63,187 nt of DNA from Phytophthora quininea (lineage: Eukaryota > Oomycota > Peronosporomycetes > Peronosporales > Peronosporaceae), in contig JAAVTG010000651.1 in the NCBI GenBank assembly GCA_011947345.1, forward strand, positions 1 through 63,187, given 5' to 3'. Shown piece after piece: positions 46,110-55,498 of this stretch (within the stretch, counting starts at the first letter, position 1; each line of letters begins with the position of its first letter). A program made the translations under genes and the position numbers. A model generated the notes under the pieces. That model made no database searches. It saw nothing but the letters and a program-made list of their open reading frames with translations, and was not told where the DNA came from.

Positions 46110-46145
46110 CAGATTCTCACACGTCACAGTTTCACACGTCGCAGG
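46110..46145 (-). repeat. Three tandem repeats in the Copia leader
   Basis: On the minus strand: TGCGACGTGTGAAAC, TGTGACGTGTGAGAATC, TGCGACGTGTGAGAAC. They lie between the primer-binding site and the gag start. The middle unit shares 16 bp with the sequence at the ankyrin copy 1 boundary (11395-11410). Confidence 0.7.
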
Positions 46146-46199
46146 TATGACGATACTCCGTTTTAGTCGTCTCGGCAGATCTTCAGCAGGAGACGGCAG

Positions 46200-46216
46200 T
46201 TGGGCTCATAACCAGT
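46200..46216 (-). promoter_or_regulatory. Copia primer-binding site for a tRNA-iMet anticodon arm
   Basis: The plus strand reads TTGGGCTCATAACCAGT, which looks like the anticodon arm of initiator tRNA-Met (GGGCTCATAACC, CAT anticodon). Read on the element strand this is the complementary primer site. It follows TGCA, a plausible LTR end, at 46217. Copia elements are known to prime from an internally cleaved half tRNA-iMet. Confidence 0.6.
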
Positions 46217-46754
46217 TGCACGAGCAGGAACTCCGGCGTAGATCAACGAGACTAAGCTTGGAGGCGATGAGTCTTTATTGATGTTTGCTTTAGTCGGTAG
46301 AATTGAGAATGTAAAGCAGAGCGCTGGGCTCTGAACTACATGAAGGGCTACCTTCCTGCCTCCTGTGTGTTCGTTGACGATATAGAGATGCAGCTGACGA
46401 CACTCATAGCCTGTCCTTCGAACAGGACTCAAGCGAGCTTGCGGAAGCACACATACCACCCGCGCATGAGATTTACGGCAGGAGATGCTTGCTTGAATTT
46501 GGTTACGCAACAAGGAGAACAATAATCACGCATCTAGCACTGCCTACCCGGGCTGCCGTCCCGGGAAATTCGCAGTTCTTAAAGTTTAGCTTAGTTTAGC
46601 TCAGTTTAGCAAATATTTCTGTCATAAGCCGTTGCTTTGGCGCCGAGGCCTGTAAGTCTTGAAAACCTGCACGGTGCTGAAGGAGGAACTACTAGATGCC
46701 CATGAAAAAATGAATGCGTTACTGTTTTTTATTGCTGTCTTTAATCACGCATTC

Positions 46755-47210
46755 TCAACTCTCTTCTTCGCTACTGGACGATCTGGTCGGGACGGGGATG
46801 TCTTCAGGTGTTTCACTGCCGACAATTTCTTCCAATTCGCGAAAGGAGTTTTCTGGGTCTTCAATTGGCATGCCTTCACCCTCGGTAACGACCACGGATA
46901 GCAGTTGGAGACGCTGCAGCTGTTCTTGACGGCGTCGGTAACGTTTCTGAGTGATGTAGGCTCTGAATTGTTCTAGATAGTCTCGATCGGCCTCGTCGGC
47001 AGCATTAACAGCTCGTTGAAAACGTCGCTGAGCGCACAGTAGTTTGCTTTCGGCTATTTGCAGCTGGTAGTTGTGCGGTCGGTAGACCCTCCGTTGCATG
47101 GTGATCCGTGCGTGAACTTCTACTAGCACTTGAGATGCTGCTTGTTTGGCGGCAATTGCCTCACATCGATGGGCTTCCGCTGCATCCATTCCCGACTGAA
47201 AATGAGGCAT
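46755..47210 (-). CDS. Hypothetical coiled-coil protein, divergent pair member 1
   Basis: 151 residues from the ATG at 47210. Ala/Gln/Arg-rich helical region (R-R-F-Q-R-A-V-N-A-A-D-E-A-D-R-D-Y-L-E-Q-F), ending in an acidic S-S-S-S-E-E-E-S tail. No known domain recognised. It shares a pattern with the divergent frame at 47306 (Q-L-Q/Q-T-L, R-R-x-F-x-R-A, D-x-A-x-x-D, Q-R/K-R-x-x-x-Q-E). Similar composition and closeness suggest a local inverted duplication. Confidence 0.45.
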   Translation of the reverse strand: MPHFQSGMDAAEAHRCEAIAAKQAASQVLVEVHARITMQRRVYRPHNYQLQIAESKLLCAQRRFQRAVNAADEADRDYLEQFRAYITQKRYRRRQEQLQRLQLLSVVVTEGEGMPIEDPENSFRELEEIVGSETPEDIPVPTRSSSSEEES

Positions 47211-47305
47211 TAAGAGCCGTCGTCACATTTCCTATCGAATTCCTTAGCTTATCGTGGTCAACTTCGGTCACTCGACATTCACCGCCAATCCATCTTTTGG
47301 TCGTA

Positions 47306-48108
47306 ATGAGTGAAGAGTCCAGCAGCGACGACGAGAACACTAGCCACCGTGGTCGAGCGCTAGATGCCGAAGTAGTCGCGTTTAACGCGCTCAAGAGACA
47401 GCATCGTCGACTTCGCAGCCTCCGAGACGAGCTTGGTGAGAATGACATCATGGTTCGCATCGCAGCACAGCACCTGCAAACACTGCGACGGCAATTTGAA
47501 CGAGCACGCGCAACAACCGACGACGCCTTCAGTGACTGGGCGTGAAATTTGGCCGGCTATGTACTAGCCCAGCGCGAGCGCCACCATCAAGAACAAGACG
47601 AGGAACTGGCAGCGTACGAGCAGGCAGCGGGGGCGTCGATGATGTGCAAACTGACACGGCAGGCCCAACAACAGCTGCCGCATGTGCCCAAGCCACGCCG
47701 ATGCCGTCCATTAAGTCGCTGAAGCGGGTGGCTGCTGACGACGCGGGAGGGAGGTCTACGAAACGAGTAAATCGGTTGATGAATCTTGCGCGGGGCGAAT
47801 TGGCTATAATCAGTGAAGCAGACCGTGAAGCGTCGCGCAAGATCGAGCAAGAAGCAGAGGGCAACGATGATGAAGGTGCGGTGGGCAGCGAGGGGAGAGT
47901 GCAGAAGAAGAAAAAGAGGTTGATACCCGCGACGACAGGGAGGAGGAGTGTGGTGACGAAGAAAAGCAAGGCGATACCCGCAGCACCAAGGCGAAGACAC
48001 GGCGGTCGAGACGAGCTGAAGATAATGATAGTGACTACACTCCGAGCAGCGATGAGGCAGCTGGTGACGGTTGAGTCACAGGCAAGGACGCAACTCAGCT
48101 ACCGATAA
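47306..48108 (+). CDS. Hypothetical coiled-coil protein, divergent pair member 2 (broken)
   Basis: Starts M-S-E-E-S-S-S-D-D-E-N at 47306, then L-R-R-Q-F-E-R-A-R-A-T-T-D-D-A-F-S-D-W. A TGA at 47543-47545 interrupts before L-A-G-Y-V-L-A-Q-R-E-R-H-H-Q-E-Q-D. A further frame (47542-48108) has basic segments and K-K-K-K-R-L. One-base corrections could join the parts. Function unknown. The start is 95 bp from that of the divergent gene at 47210. Confidence 0.4.
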
Positions 48109-49337
48109 TGAATGAAGAAGTTTTTGTTTTTGCTCTGCCCGTATGATATCGCTTTATATTGTGTTGTGTCCGTCGCGCAGTGTGAGTGTTACCAATTGTT
48201 TCCGTCACTAAACCCATACAGCGTCCGCCCTTGTCGTTTCAAGGCGCAGATGACGTCCGTCGCTTTGATAGTTTTTCGATTGGCATGTTCTGCATACACT
48301 ATAGCATCTTGAACAGGATTACTGATAAAAACTCTCAGCACTGCACGTGTTTCTTGATAGACGAGTCTGGATAATCGGATGACACCTGCACGACGAGCAA
48401 GACGCCGGATAGCTGGTCTTGTGATGCCTTGAATATTGTCCCGCAGAATATAGCGATGACGCTTTGAGCCCCCTTGCCAAGAACCTTGCCGCCTTTACCG
48501 CAACCAGCCATCATCTTGCATGGTGCACTATTAGTACCAATTAATCCGTGAAGGCCCGGTGATGGTCGGCTTACCTTGTCTGTTGCGTGTGTGATTCCAC
48601 GCTATTGGTTTTGGGGTTCGCTGGCAAAATCTGAAGTGAGCGCAACTGAGAGCGACAACAATTTATCGATCTTCTATGCTGTCCTAATCTCGCAGAAGTT
48701 AGGACAGTAGATTCAACTTTGGAGCTATGAAAATGTGTTTGAACCGGAGATGGGAAGGAGATGATGCGATAAATTTTGATGCAATAAGGTACGGAGCGCC
48801 TCAAGCTGCGGGGAGACCAAGCTGGCGACGTTGACATAAAGATGCCAAGGACAGAGAGAAGTGGATGGGGCAGTTTGCAATGCCATGGCTTTCAGCATTT
48901 TTGTTTGCTTTTTTTTCTAACACGTGCTTTTTACGGAGGTTAATAGTCTCTCCGAAGTGTCTTGAACTCTCATCGCTTGTGTCTTCTGCTTAAAGCTTTG
49001 AAGGCAAAACTACCTGCGATCTAGGACCGCGGCATTGCGATGGATGATTGTAGCTGCTTTTGATAACGCCTGGCCGCGCGCAAGTCCAAGTTTCGCTGGT
49101 GTCTTCTTTCATCCCGCTCTAATCTATACATCTCCTGCGTTTGTGATAATCCTATGATCTCCAGACACTGGCATGTGATAGCAGACAATCATAAACGCCA
49201 GAAATCTTGTGCGAATCTAGCTGATTACACTTGTACTCAGTATGGTGCGAACTTAATGCAGCAGATTAACGGCGTTTGTGATAACAAGATTATCACGGCC
49301 AGATTGCGACTTTTCACCATAATTTTCGTAGCAAAAA
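48109..49337. other. No recognisable gene; upstream flank of the Crypton
   Basis: Short frames only. An imperfectly placed 9-bp inverted repeat (CTGTCCTAA / TTAGGACAG, 11-nt loop) is at 48679-48707. Crypton elements lack terminal inverted repeats, so the element's left end cannot be set here. Confidence 0.4.
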
Positions 49338-51490
49338 TGGCACGCGGCGACAAGAGACAGCTCGAGGGACAAACCGATGGGGTCGCTGTGGCGGAGTCGC
49401 TGCAGTCCAAGAGGACGAAGACCAGCACTAAAAGGACGTACTCGTCTAAGATCAACACGATGACATCGTGGCTCTCGGCTCACTACCCCGACACAGTAGA
49501 CAGCGAAGCGAAGGTAATGCGAATTCCTCTGCCTAAAGAAGCGCTCTTGTCCTTTTTGGACACATCTGCAGCCCTGCACACGCGTGCGACCGTGACAACG
49601 TGGACTCAAGTCAGTCGCGGGCCGTTCCTCTATCAGCCTCATGTGTTTGGGGATACCGCAGCGCTTTAGTGGACGTTTACCGTAGTCGACTTCTTGAATT
49701 GGACCCACAACTCGACACGGAGCTTCGCAGGGTGCTGGAAGGATATGAAAAAGTGATTAACAACCTTAAAAACGTGGCTTGATGAAGATTAATGAGGGGA
49801 AACGGCAGCTGAAAGCCAACGGATTCGAAATGCTGACGAAAAAGTTTATGACTCTCGAACCAACAACAAAGGGCCAAGCCTGGTCTACAGTGCTGTTTGG
49901 CTGGGGATTTTTCGTTTTAATGTGGAATTTAATGAGCCGGGCCGACTCTGTGGACACAATAATGTTGCAACACATGGAGTGGGTAGATGACTGTCTTGTT
50001 GTTGAAGAGCAAGGTCACAAAGGTGACCAGACAGGAGCGGAAAAGTTCGGCAAGCACGTATACGCGAACCCGTACCAGCCATCCCAATGTACAGTTCTCG
50101 CTCTTGCTGTGCACTTGTTTTCGTGCCCAGAACGCTCTATTGGTGGGAAACAGCAACTTTTTATTGGCAGTGATAACAAAGATCGTTTTGGGCGTATGTT
50201 GCGCCGCGTTATCAAGTCGTTGACAAAGGACGAGCTGTATGAACTTAGCTGCATTCCAGAAGATATCGGTACACACAGTCTGCGTAAAGGAGTAGTTCCT
50301 ATGCTCTCGGCCAAGTCAATGGCCCCACCCCTGTGTCGGTGTACTTGCGCATGGGCCAAAGCCTTGGCAGATTGAAGGATCGGTATATTCACTTTGGAGA
50401 GGGTGCAGATCAGCTCTGCGGGCGCATGGTAGCAGGTTTGCCGTTTGACTCAGAGCGTTTTGGGGTGTTGCCGCCGCATTTCCCTCCAGAAATCAGCAGT
50501 CTACTGACTGTTAATTATTGGAACCAAATAGTTAGTGGCTTTTCCAACTACCCTCACGGTGTACAGTCGGCGTTCCCATTTCTATTGGCATCTGTCATTT
50601 TCCACGAGCAATTCCTCCGCAACAACCTGAGTGGCAATCATCCAATATTCAAATCTCGCGTCTTCTCGGCCAACCCGCTTCTGGAAAAGCAGCGCGGTGC
50701 AGCCATAATTGCAATTGGTACATCGCCACTGTGTGGGTTAAAAGCAACCGGAATTCCTGCACATCTCGCAGTCGCCAAGCAGGTCAATGAACTGAGAGGA
50801 GAAGTCGCTAATCTCCGCAACAAGATCGACAGTCTAGAGGCTAAGCTACCAAACGAAGTAGCAAGTACGGTAGTCAGCGAGTTACGCCAGCATTTCGTTG
50901 TAAATGGCGTCGCACCAATTTCGCTGCACGACTTGGACTCAAAGATCGCAGACCTGGAAACACGGATGGCAGCACAATTTTCCAGCGCACTTCGTGCTGT
51001 TCAACTGCCCAGTGTTAGTCCTGACACCGCCTCAACGAGCAACCATTCGAGCTGGCGGTCATGGTCTTGGAATGACGGTAAACTATCTCATTCGGTGCCT
51101 AAAGACTGGGAATTTCCTGCTAGAGCGAATGTAAAAACACTCTGGAATGTATGGTTCTTCGGGGATAAGGATACTGGGGTCCGTCAGTACAGATTACTCA
51201 GGATACAGCACGATATAATGCCGCAGCATCGAATGCGGCATTCTCGAGTCAGAATAGTGATGGAATACATGGAGAGTCTTGCCGACAAAGCTGAACTATT
51301 TCCTGTTGGCTCGAGGGGAGTATCGATGATGCAAATACCAGTCGCAGACAAGGTATTCGGCGTTGTTTTGACTGCAATGCTTTCTCAACTGTACTCAAAG
51401 ATGCCGAAAAGAGCAGAGGACTTGCCTTGTGGAACGCTATACAACAAACTTTGCCAGTATCGTAAAGCTCATTCACAAAATAAAAAATAG
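49338..51490 (+). CDS. Crypton tyrosine recombinase
   Basis: Transposase of a Crypton element, which moves by strand exchange through a tyrosine recombinase. From the ATG at 49338: a basic N-terminal region, a helical core-binding part (S-W-L-S-A-H-Y-P), then the catalytic domain with Arg in M-S-R-A-D-S-V-D, H-x-x-R in G-T-H-S-L-R-K-G and the nucleophile candidate Tyr in L-K-D-R-Y-I-H-F. The C-terminal part has a coiled coil (E-L-R-G-E-V-A-N-L-R-N-K-I) and a further domain ending at 51490. Three frame breaks are each a homopolymer one base short: GGGG at 49649-49652, AAAAA at 49768-49772 and GG at 50309-50310. The repaired protein would be about 715 residues and may be intact. Confidence 0.85.
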
Positions 51491-51523
51491 CGAAGAACTA
51501 TGAGTCACCAACAATACAGCCAA

Positions 51524-52195
51524 TCATAAGCGACTACCTCGTTGTGATCTGATTCCTATCACAAACGCCGTCATTATATACATTGCTTTAAGCTCGCGCA
51601 CAACCGTTGCTTGGAACCGTTCTAGTTGTTGGGCTAATAGGCGATGCTCGATCCGGCACGAACAGTTGGGATGGTATGTACCTCGTTCCAGCTCCCTGGT
51701 ACCGTCTCCTGTTCCAAAAGCGTTGCCCCTCGTCTTATCAGCGGTCCCAAAATTCCGAAGACAGTCGCGTCCGGCTGCGTATTCATCCCCGCTAGTTTTC
51801 GGGTGCGCATGGCGGTCTCCTTCACTCCGATCCTCCACCCCAACCTCTCCCCGCTCGTCGTACATGGGGCTCTCGACTCGTTGCGATTGCAGCCGGCATG
51901 ATTCGCCTTGATGGCGGTCACGATACGAGCGCTGATTAAGCTGCTGCTTCACACTGCGTGCCAACGCTTGGGCATCGGATAGTTTGCTGGTATGGCGATG
52001 CGTCCGACAGAGATTGGCGAACTTCCGCTTCAAACTGCCAATTCCACGAAGCCTGTTGTCGGGTTCCAGCGCGTTGTAAGCGGCTGCAACAGCCTCCCAG
52101 CCAGCTGGCTTCACCGGCAAAACTCGCCCGACCTCCGTCACAAGACGAAGTTGCTCGCGCGTGCTGTAGTTGCGCGATCCCTGAGTTTTTGGCAT
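51524..52195 (-). CDS. SANT/Myb-like DNA-binding protein (DUF6818-type)
   Basis: 223 residues from the ATG at 52195. The N-terminal third reads N-Y-S-T-R-E-Q-L-R-L-V, then W-E-A-V-A-A-A-Y-N and S-L-K-R-K-F-A-N-L-C: a three-helix Myb/SANT-like domain of the kind common in oomycete genomes and annotated as DUF6818. The middle in this frame is Arg/Gly/Asp-rich and less convincing than the alternative frame 51634-51921, so one or two indels may lie there. The last part is helical. The gene is convergent with the Crypton recombinase, 33 bp from it, and might be element cargo. A regulatory role is inferred from the domain only. Confidence 0.55.
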   Translation of the reverse strand: MPKTQGSRNYSTREQLRLVTEVGRVLPVKPAGWEAVAAAYNALEPDNRLRGIGSLKRKFANLCRTHRHTSKLSDAQALARSVKQQLNQRSYRDRHQGESCRLQSQRVESPMYDERGEVGVEDRSEGDRHAHPKTSGDEYAAGRDCLRNFGTADKTRGNAFGTGDGTRELERGTYHPNCSCRIEHRLLAQQLERFQATVVRELKAMYIMTAFVIGIRSQRGSRL

Positions 52196-52343
52196 TGAGC
52201 CACAACGGTCTTCGCGTTTTACCTTCGGCCGTCGACAGCAAATCGTAAAATGGCACAATGGCTACTGAAAACTATGAATCACGGTTCCATTTTTTGGTCA
52301 GCAGCACATCCCCTACTTCAACAGTGGCGTAGTGATATCTGGA

Positions 52344-53031
52344 CTAGGTCCAGGACAGGTAGGCCAAGCGAATTGTAGCTTGGCATTGAACATCGCGGAA
52401 CAAGCCGAGGTTCGAGTAGGAGAGGATCTGGACGATGGCTCCTGCTGGTGGCAGGTGTTCATCTCCTGAGTCAACATCCCACGCGGTGGCCGTGAACAAC
52501 AAGGTGTCGACGTGACGGGTGTTCTCAGCGTACGTCTCGCGAAATGCCTGTGTGCAGCGGCAGCATCAAGTCGAGGAAGCTACAAAGCACTTAGGACCAC
52601 AGCACGCACCTTCAGTAGCTGATCAAGCGGTTCCGGCGAATCAGCGTCGACAAAATGGAGGCGCACAAACTTCAATTGCTTATGCTGGTGGTCGGAAATC
52701 CACAGCAATTTCATGCGGAGGATGACCTTCTCGCCATTTGAGTTCTTCTTCAGGAACGCCTGCAGATCTGCAACAGCATAATTGACAGCGTTACAATATG
52801 CAAAGGGGAATAGAAAACACTTATACATTGCCCACCTTCAACAGTCGATACAATGCGTGTTTGGCCGTTTCCTTCACCGGCCAGGATCTGACGCATACGT
52901 TGGTAAGGTGTCAAACGCGATGGCGCTTTGTCCACGTTTGCCTTGCTTTTGGAGTTCTTGGAGTCAGGTTGGTCTTCTCCGCCAGTAACTTGCGCTTGCG
53001 CGCTTCTTCCTTGTCGTCCCTTGCCGGCCAT
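52344..53031 (-). CDS. Three-exon gene of unknown function
   Basis: Exons 52836-53031, 52610-52767 and 52344-52547, with introns of 68 nt (GTGGGC...TGCAG) and 62 nt (GTGCGT...CACAG). All phases agree, giving an uninterrupted 185-residue protein. The N-terminal 50 residues are Lys/Ser-rich. The rest is well ordered: V-I-L-R-M-K-L-L-W-I-S-D, F-V-R-L-H-F-V-D-A-D, A-F-R-E-T-Y-A-E-N-T-R-H and L-G-L-F-R-D-V-Q-C. No domain recognised. An alternative N-terminal frame (K-E-E-A-R-K-R-K-L-L-A-E-K) looks more protein-like and would need a one-base change after codon 4. Splicing and composition suggest a normal host gene. Confidence 0.65.
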
Positions 53032-53825
53032 CTTGCAATTTGCGTTATGCGTGGACGAAGTCGCGGATATGCAAGCCACGACGACGCGCTCATATCTTAC
53101 TTATTCTAATGCCCACGCACACATTTCGATATATTTTGCTTTTGGTTTGCAAGAACATGACGCACAGTGATGCGTCTTCAGTCATGTCACGTGATCCGTG
53201 TCCTTGATCTTTGCCGGGCAGACCAGTGGCGTCCTTAAGCTTTATCCCGTAGGCCACATGAACTTCGATCTGTCCCTGGTTTCTATCTGGAAGGCCAAGA
53301 CGCAGCCAAAGCGGAGATGTGCATCGAAGTAAAGATCGCAATATGCTTTATTTTATGCCGCTGTCGTACATTTCGATCAACCCCAACGTATCAGCTGCCA
53401 GACCTCTGCCGTATCCAAAACGAACTTTGTTTCCATGCTGTCCCTATTTTCTTCCCGCTAGGCCAGCTTGGTAGCACTCCAAGAAGATGAGAGACTCCTC
53501 TTCGCTCGATATGTTCCTGCCGTTTTCACTGACACAGGATGCACCCATTGGGTACATGAGCAAGGAGCACGTTAAAGTTCAATCGGGATGTTGATGCGTT
53601 CTGTTCGATATGGTCCAGAGGCTTGACGAGAAGCGATATGAGCAAATACAACTGCTCTGAACAAAACTAGTCGAATGCTGCTCGAAGTTTGCCGTCCTCA
53701 ACTTCAACACGCGAAAAACACCAGCCTTCACAACAATAGTTTGTATTTTTAGTCAGATATTGCTGTGCGGTGACGTGTAGTCCTAACGGTGGATTCAGCG
53801 AGGCGCACATATCCCGCAGATATGC

Positions 53826-53841
53826 GCTCATTTTCAATTCT
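53826..53841 (+). promoter_or_regulatory. Oomycete initiator of the dioxygenase-like gene
   Basis: GCTCATTTTCAATTCT, a near-perfect match to the oomycete initiator plus flanking promoter region, 30 nt upstream of the ATG at 53872. It supports a transcribed gene and the chosen start. Confidence 0.7.
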
Positions 53842-53871
53842 GCGCCATCCTACCGAAGTCCTGCAACAGTC

Positions 53872-54627
53872 ATGGACGCAATGAACGCCCGTCAACATTT
53901 GACCGAGAAAGGGTACATCGTTCTCTACAAGGCTGTCACCGACGAGATGACTAACAAGTTCCTCGACTTTGCTCGCCACGAAGAGTTAAATTGGAGCAAT
54001 AGCACTTGGAAAGGAGAAGCCCTCGACACCTACCGACCACGTGCTTTGCTACCAGATTATGTTAGCCGCGCGCTGACAGCGGCCTTCCACCGCCACTACA
54101 GAACGTTTTATCCGAGCTCGACGGCAACAGAATGGAGTTTGCTCAAGACGCACGCGGGAGCTCCGGACCAACCGGTTCGCCGAGATTTCCCACCACCACT
54201 ACCTGACATGAATGCGGCGAACGTGCAAGGGGTACCAGGGGCGCTACTGCTGGCCACCAAGGACGACACCGTGATTTACGGGTACGGGTGGAACCGGCTG
54301 GTTGCGCTTCGCTCGAACGTGGAGACCATTCGGTTGAACAAGGGCGACATGCTTCTCTTTCGGGGTGACTTTATCTATTCACCCGCCGGGTATCTGACGA
54401 ACAACCTGTTCGTCCACGGATTTCTGGACTCGCCATTCTACCCTAGCGATATTGGCATCAATGAGCCACTCCTCGTCGCTGTCATTGACGACCTGTCCAT
54501 CGTCGACGACCTGTTCTGTTTTGTCCACAACTGCGACTTTGTTGCCACCGGAACAATGTCGCTGCGCCGACACCTGAACCGCTTTCACTCTTTCTTCTTC
54601 GGGAGGCCACGAAGCCCAAGGGCATGA
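53872..54627 (+). CDS. Dioxygenase-fold (2OG-Fe(II)-like) protein fused to a C2H2 finger
   Basis: Uninterrupted 251 residues. The N-terminus E-K-G-Y-I-V-L-Y resembles phytanoyl-dioxygenase-like proteins. K-T-H-A-G-A-P-D-Q-P-V-R-R-D-F (92-106) takes the place of the A-G-x-P-x-Q-x-x-H-x-D-Y iron site, and L-N-K-G-D-M-L-L-F-R-G-D-F (155-167) is the strand before the distal histidine. The first iron ligand is Arg103 or Arg104 instead of His. H-A-G is replaced by Y-S-P (169-171), although H182 survives further on. So it is probably catalytically dead. Residues 216-239 form a C2H2 finger (C-x4-C-x12-H-x4-H). The pairing suggests DNA or RNA targeting. Fold assignment is by eye. A strong initiator precedes it. 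Confidence 0.55.
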   Translation: MDAMNARQHLTEKGYIVLYKAVTDEMTNKFLDFARHEELNWSNSTWKGEALDTYRPRALLPDYVSRALTAAFHRHYRTFYPSSTATEWSLLKTHAGAPDQPVRRDFPPPLPDMNAANVQGVPGALLLATKDDTVIYGYGWNRLVALRSNVETIRLNKGDMLLFRGDFIYSPAGYLTNNLFVHGFLDSPFYPSDIGINEPLLVAVIDDLSIVDDLFCFVHNCDFVATGTMSLRRHLNRFHSFFFGRPRSPRA

Positions 54628-54639
54628 GACGGCAAGACG

Positions 54640-55498
54640 TTGGTGGCCGAAGATTGCTTTACGCAGCGCCATTTTACTTTTTCTTCTTCTTCGTCTTTTC
54701 AGCTTCAATATAGTCAAAACAATCCCATATCATTTTGCGTGCTTCGCCAGAATGAAGAAAAAAATAATCGCTCAAAAGTCTGGTTGCAAATATCGTCCAC
54801 GACACTGCTGCTGAAGTTCTTATCGACGAGATCCTCAAGTTCATCAACAATAGACGCAGGTTGGTCATCGCTCCTGAGTCTGTGAGCAAATTCAGCGCAT
54901 TTTCCCAAGTGGAAACCACCGTTTCTCCATTCGTGATAGCTTGATTGGCGATACCTTCGATAGCTTAGACCACAGTATCAGCAAAATCGGTTCCTTATGA
55001 ACTGGAGGGTTATAGTTACACACACACAGCTCTTAGTGATAGATAGCACGACATCGGCCTGACAGGCCGCAGAGAGCAGCTTCTCGACGACTCTCTGCAA
55101 ATAGTAGACGAGGGACCGGACAGCGGAGAAGATCAGCACCGGGCATGTGAAGGCCCACTGCAAATACTTGAATGCTGCCAGAACTTCCCCTGTGACTCCG
55201 CCAGTGAGAATGTTAGGCGTCACATACGCCACGGAACCGACAACAAAATGAACTTAGAGGATGCAGGGCGATCGTCGTTCTACGGGATGTAATCAAGCTT
55301 GAACAAAACGAGACATAACTGTGAGCACTGAGCGGTCCCGTTGACGCCATCCCCTATCGTGCAATCGTTGTTGCTCGCTATCGAGTGCATGGAACTTGCA
55401 GGTTCGGTGTCAACATGTTTACAGTCAAAGGTTGACGTCCACGGAGCGTACGGACGGTGATTGAGCATGAACGACGTGATAATGTACAGACCGCTGGA
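54640..55498 (-). other. Unrecognised minus-strand frames
   Basis: Short frames at 54714-54908 (D-E-L-E-D-L-V-D-K-N-F), 54978-55232 (hydrophobic, with C-P-V-L-I-F-S-A-V-R-S-L-V-Y-Y) and 55280-55468. They may be exons or 3' flank of the Helitron. No family is recognised and no splice chain convinced me. Confidence 0.25.

Larger units (their letters stand above)
43403..46632 (-). mobile_element. Ty1/Copia retrotransposon, 3' half missing
   Basis: Order on the minus strand: LTR-like region (above 46217), primer-binding site, leader, gag (46053-45198), zinc knuckle, protease, GAG-pre-integrase and integrase (to 43403). Reverse transcriptase, RNase H and the 3' LTR are absent. The left break abuts a Harbinger transposase that is also truncated. 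The upper limit of the LTR is uncertain (46560-46632). An AATAAA-type signal lies near 46270 inside the presumed LTR. Confidence 0.8.

Noticed and set aside
47529..48000. Hydrophobic minus-strand frames opposite the gene at 47306
   Set aside because: They are the complement of Lys/Arg-rich codons and do not look like real membrane proteins.
48679..48707. Hairpin with a 9-bp stem, considered as a terminator or transposon end
   Set aside because: Short stem, no nearby gene end and no matching copy; such hairpins occur by chance in this much sequence.
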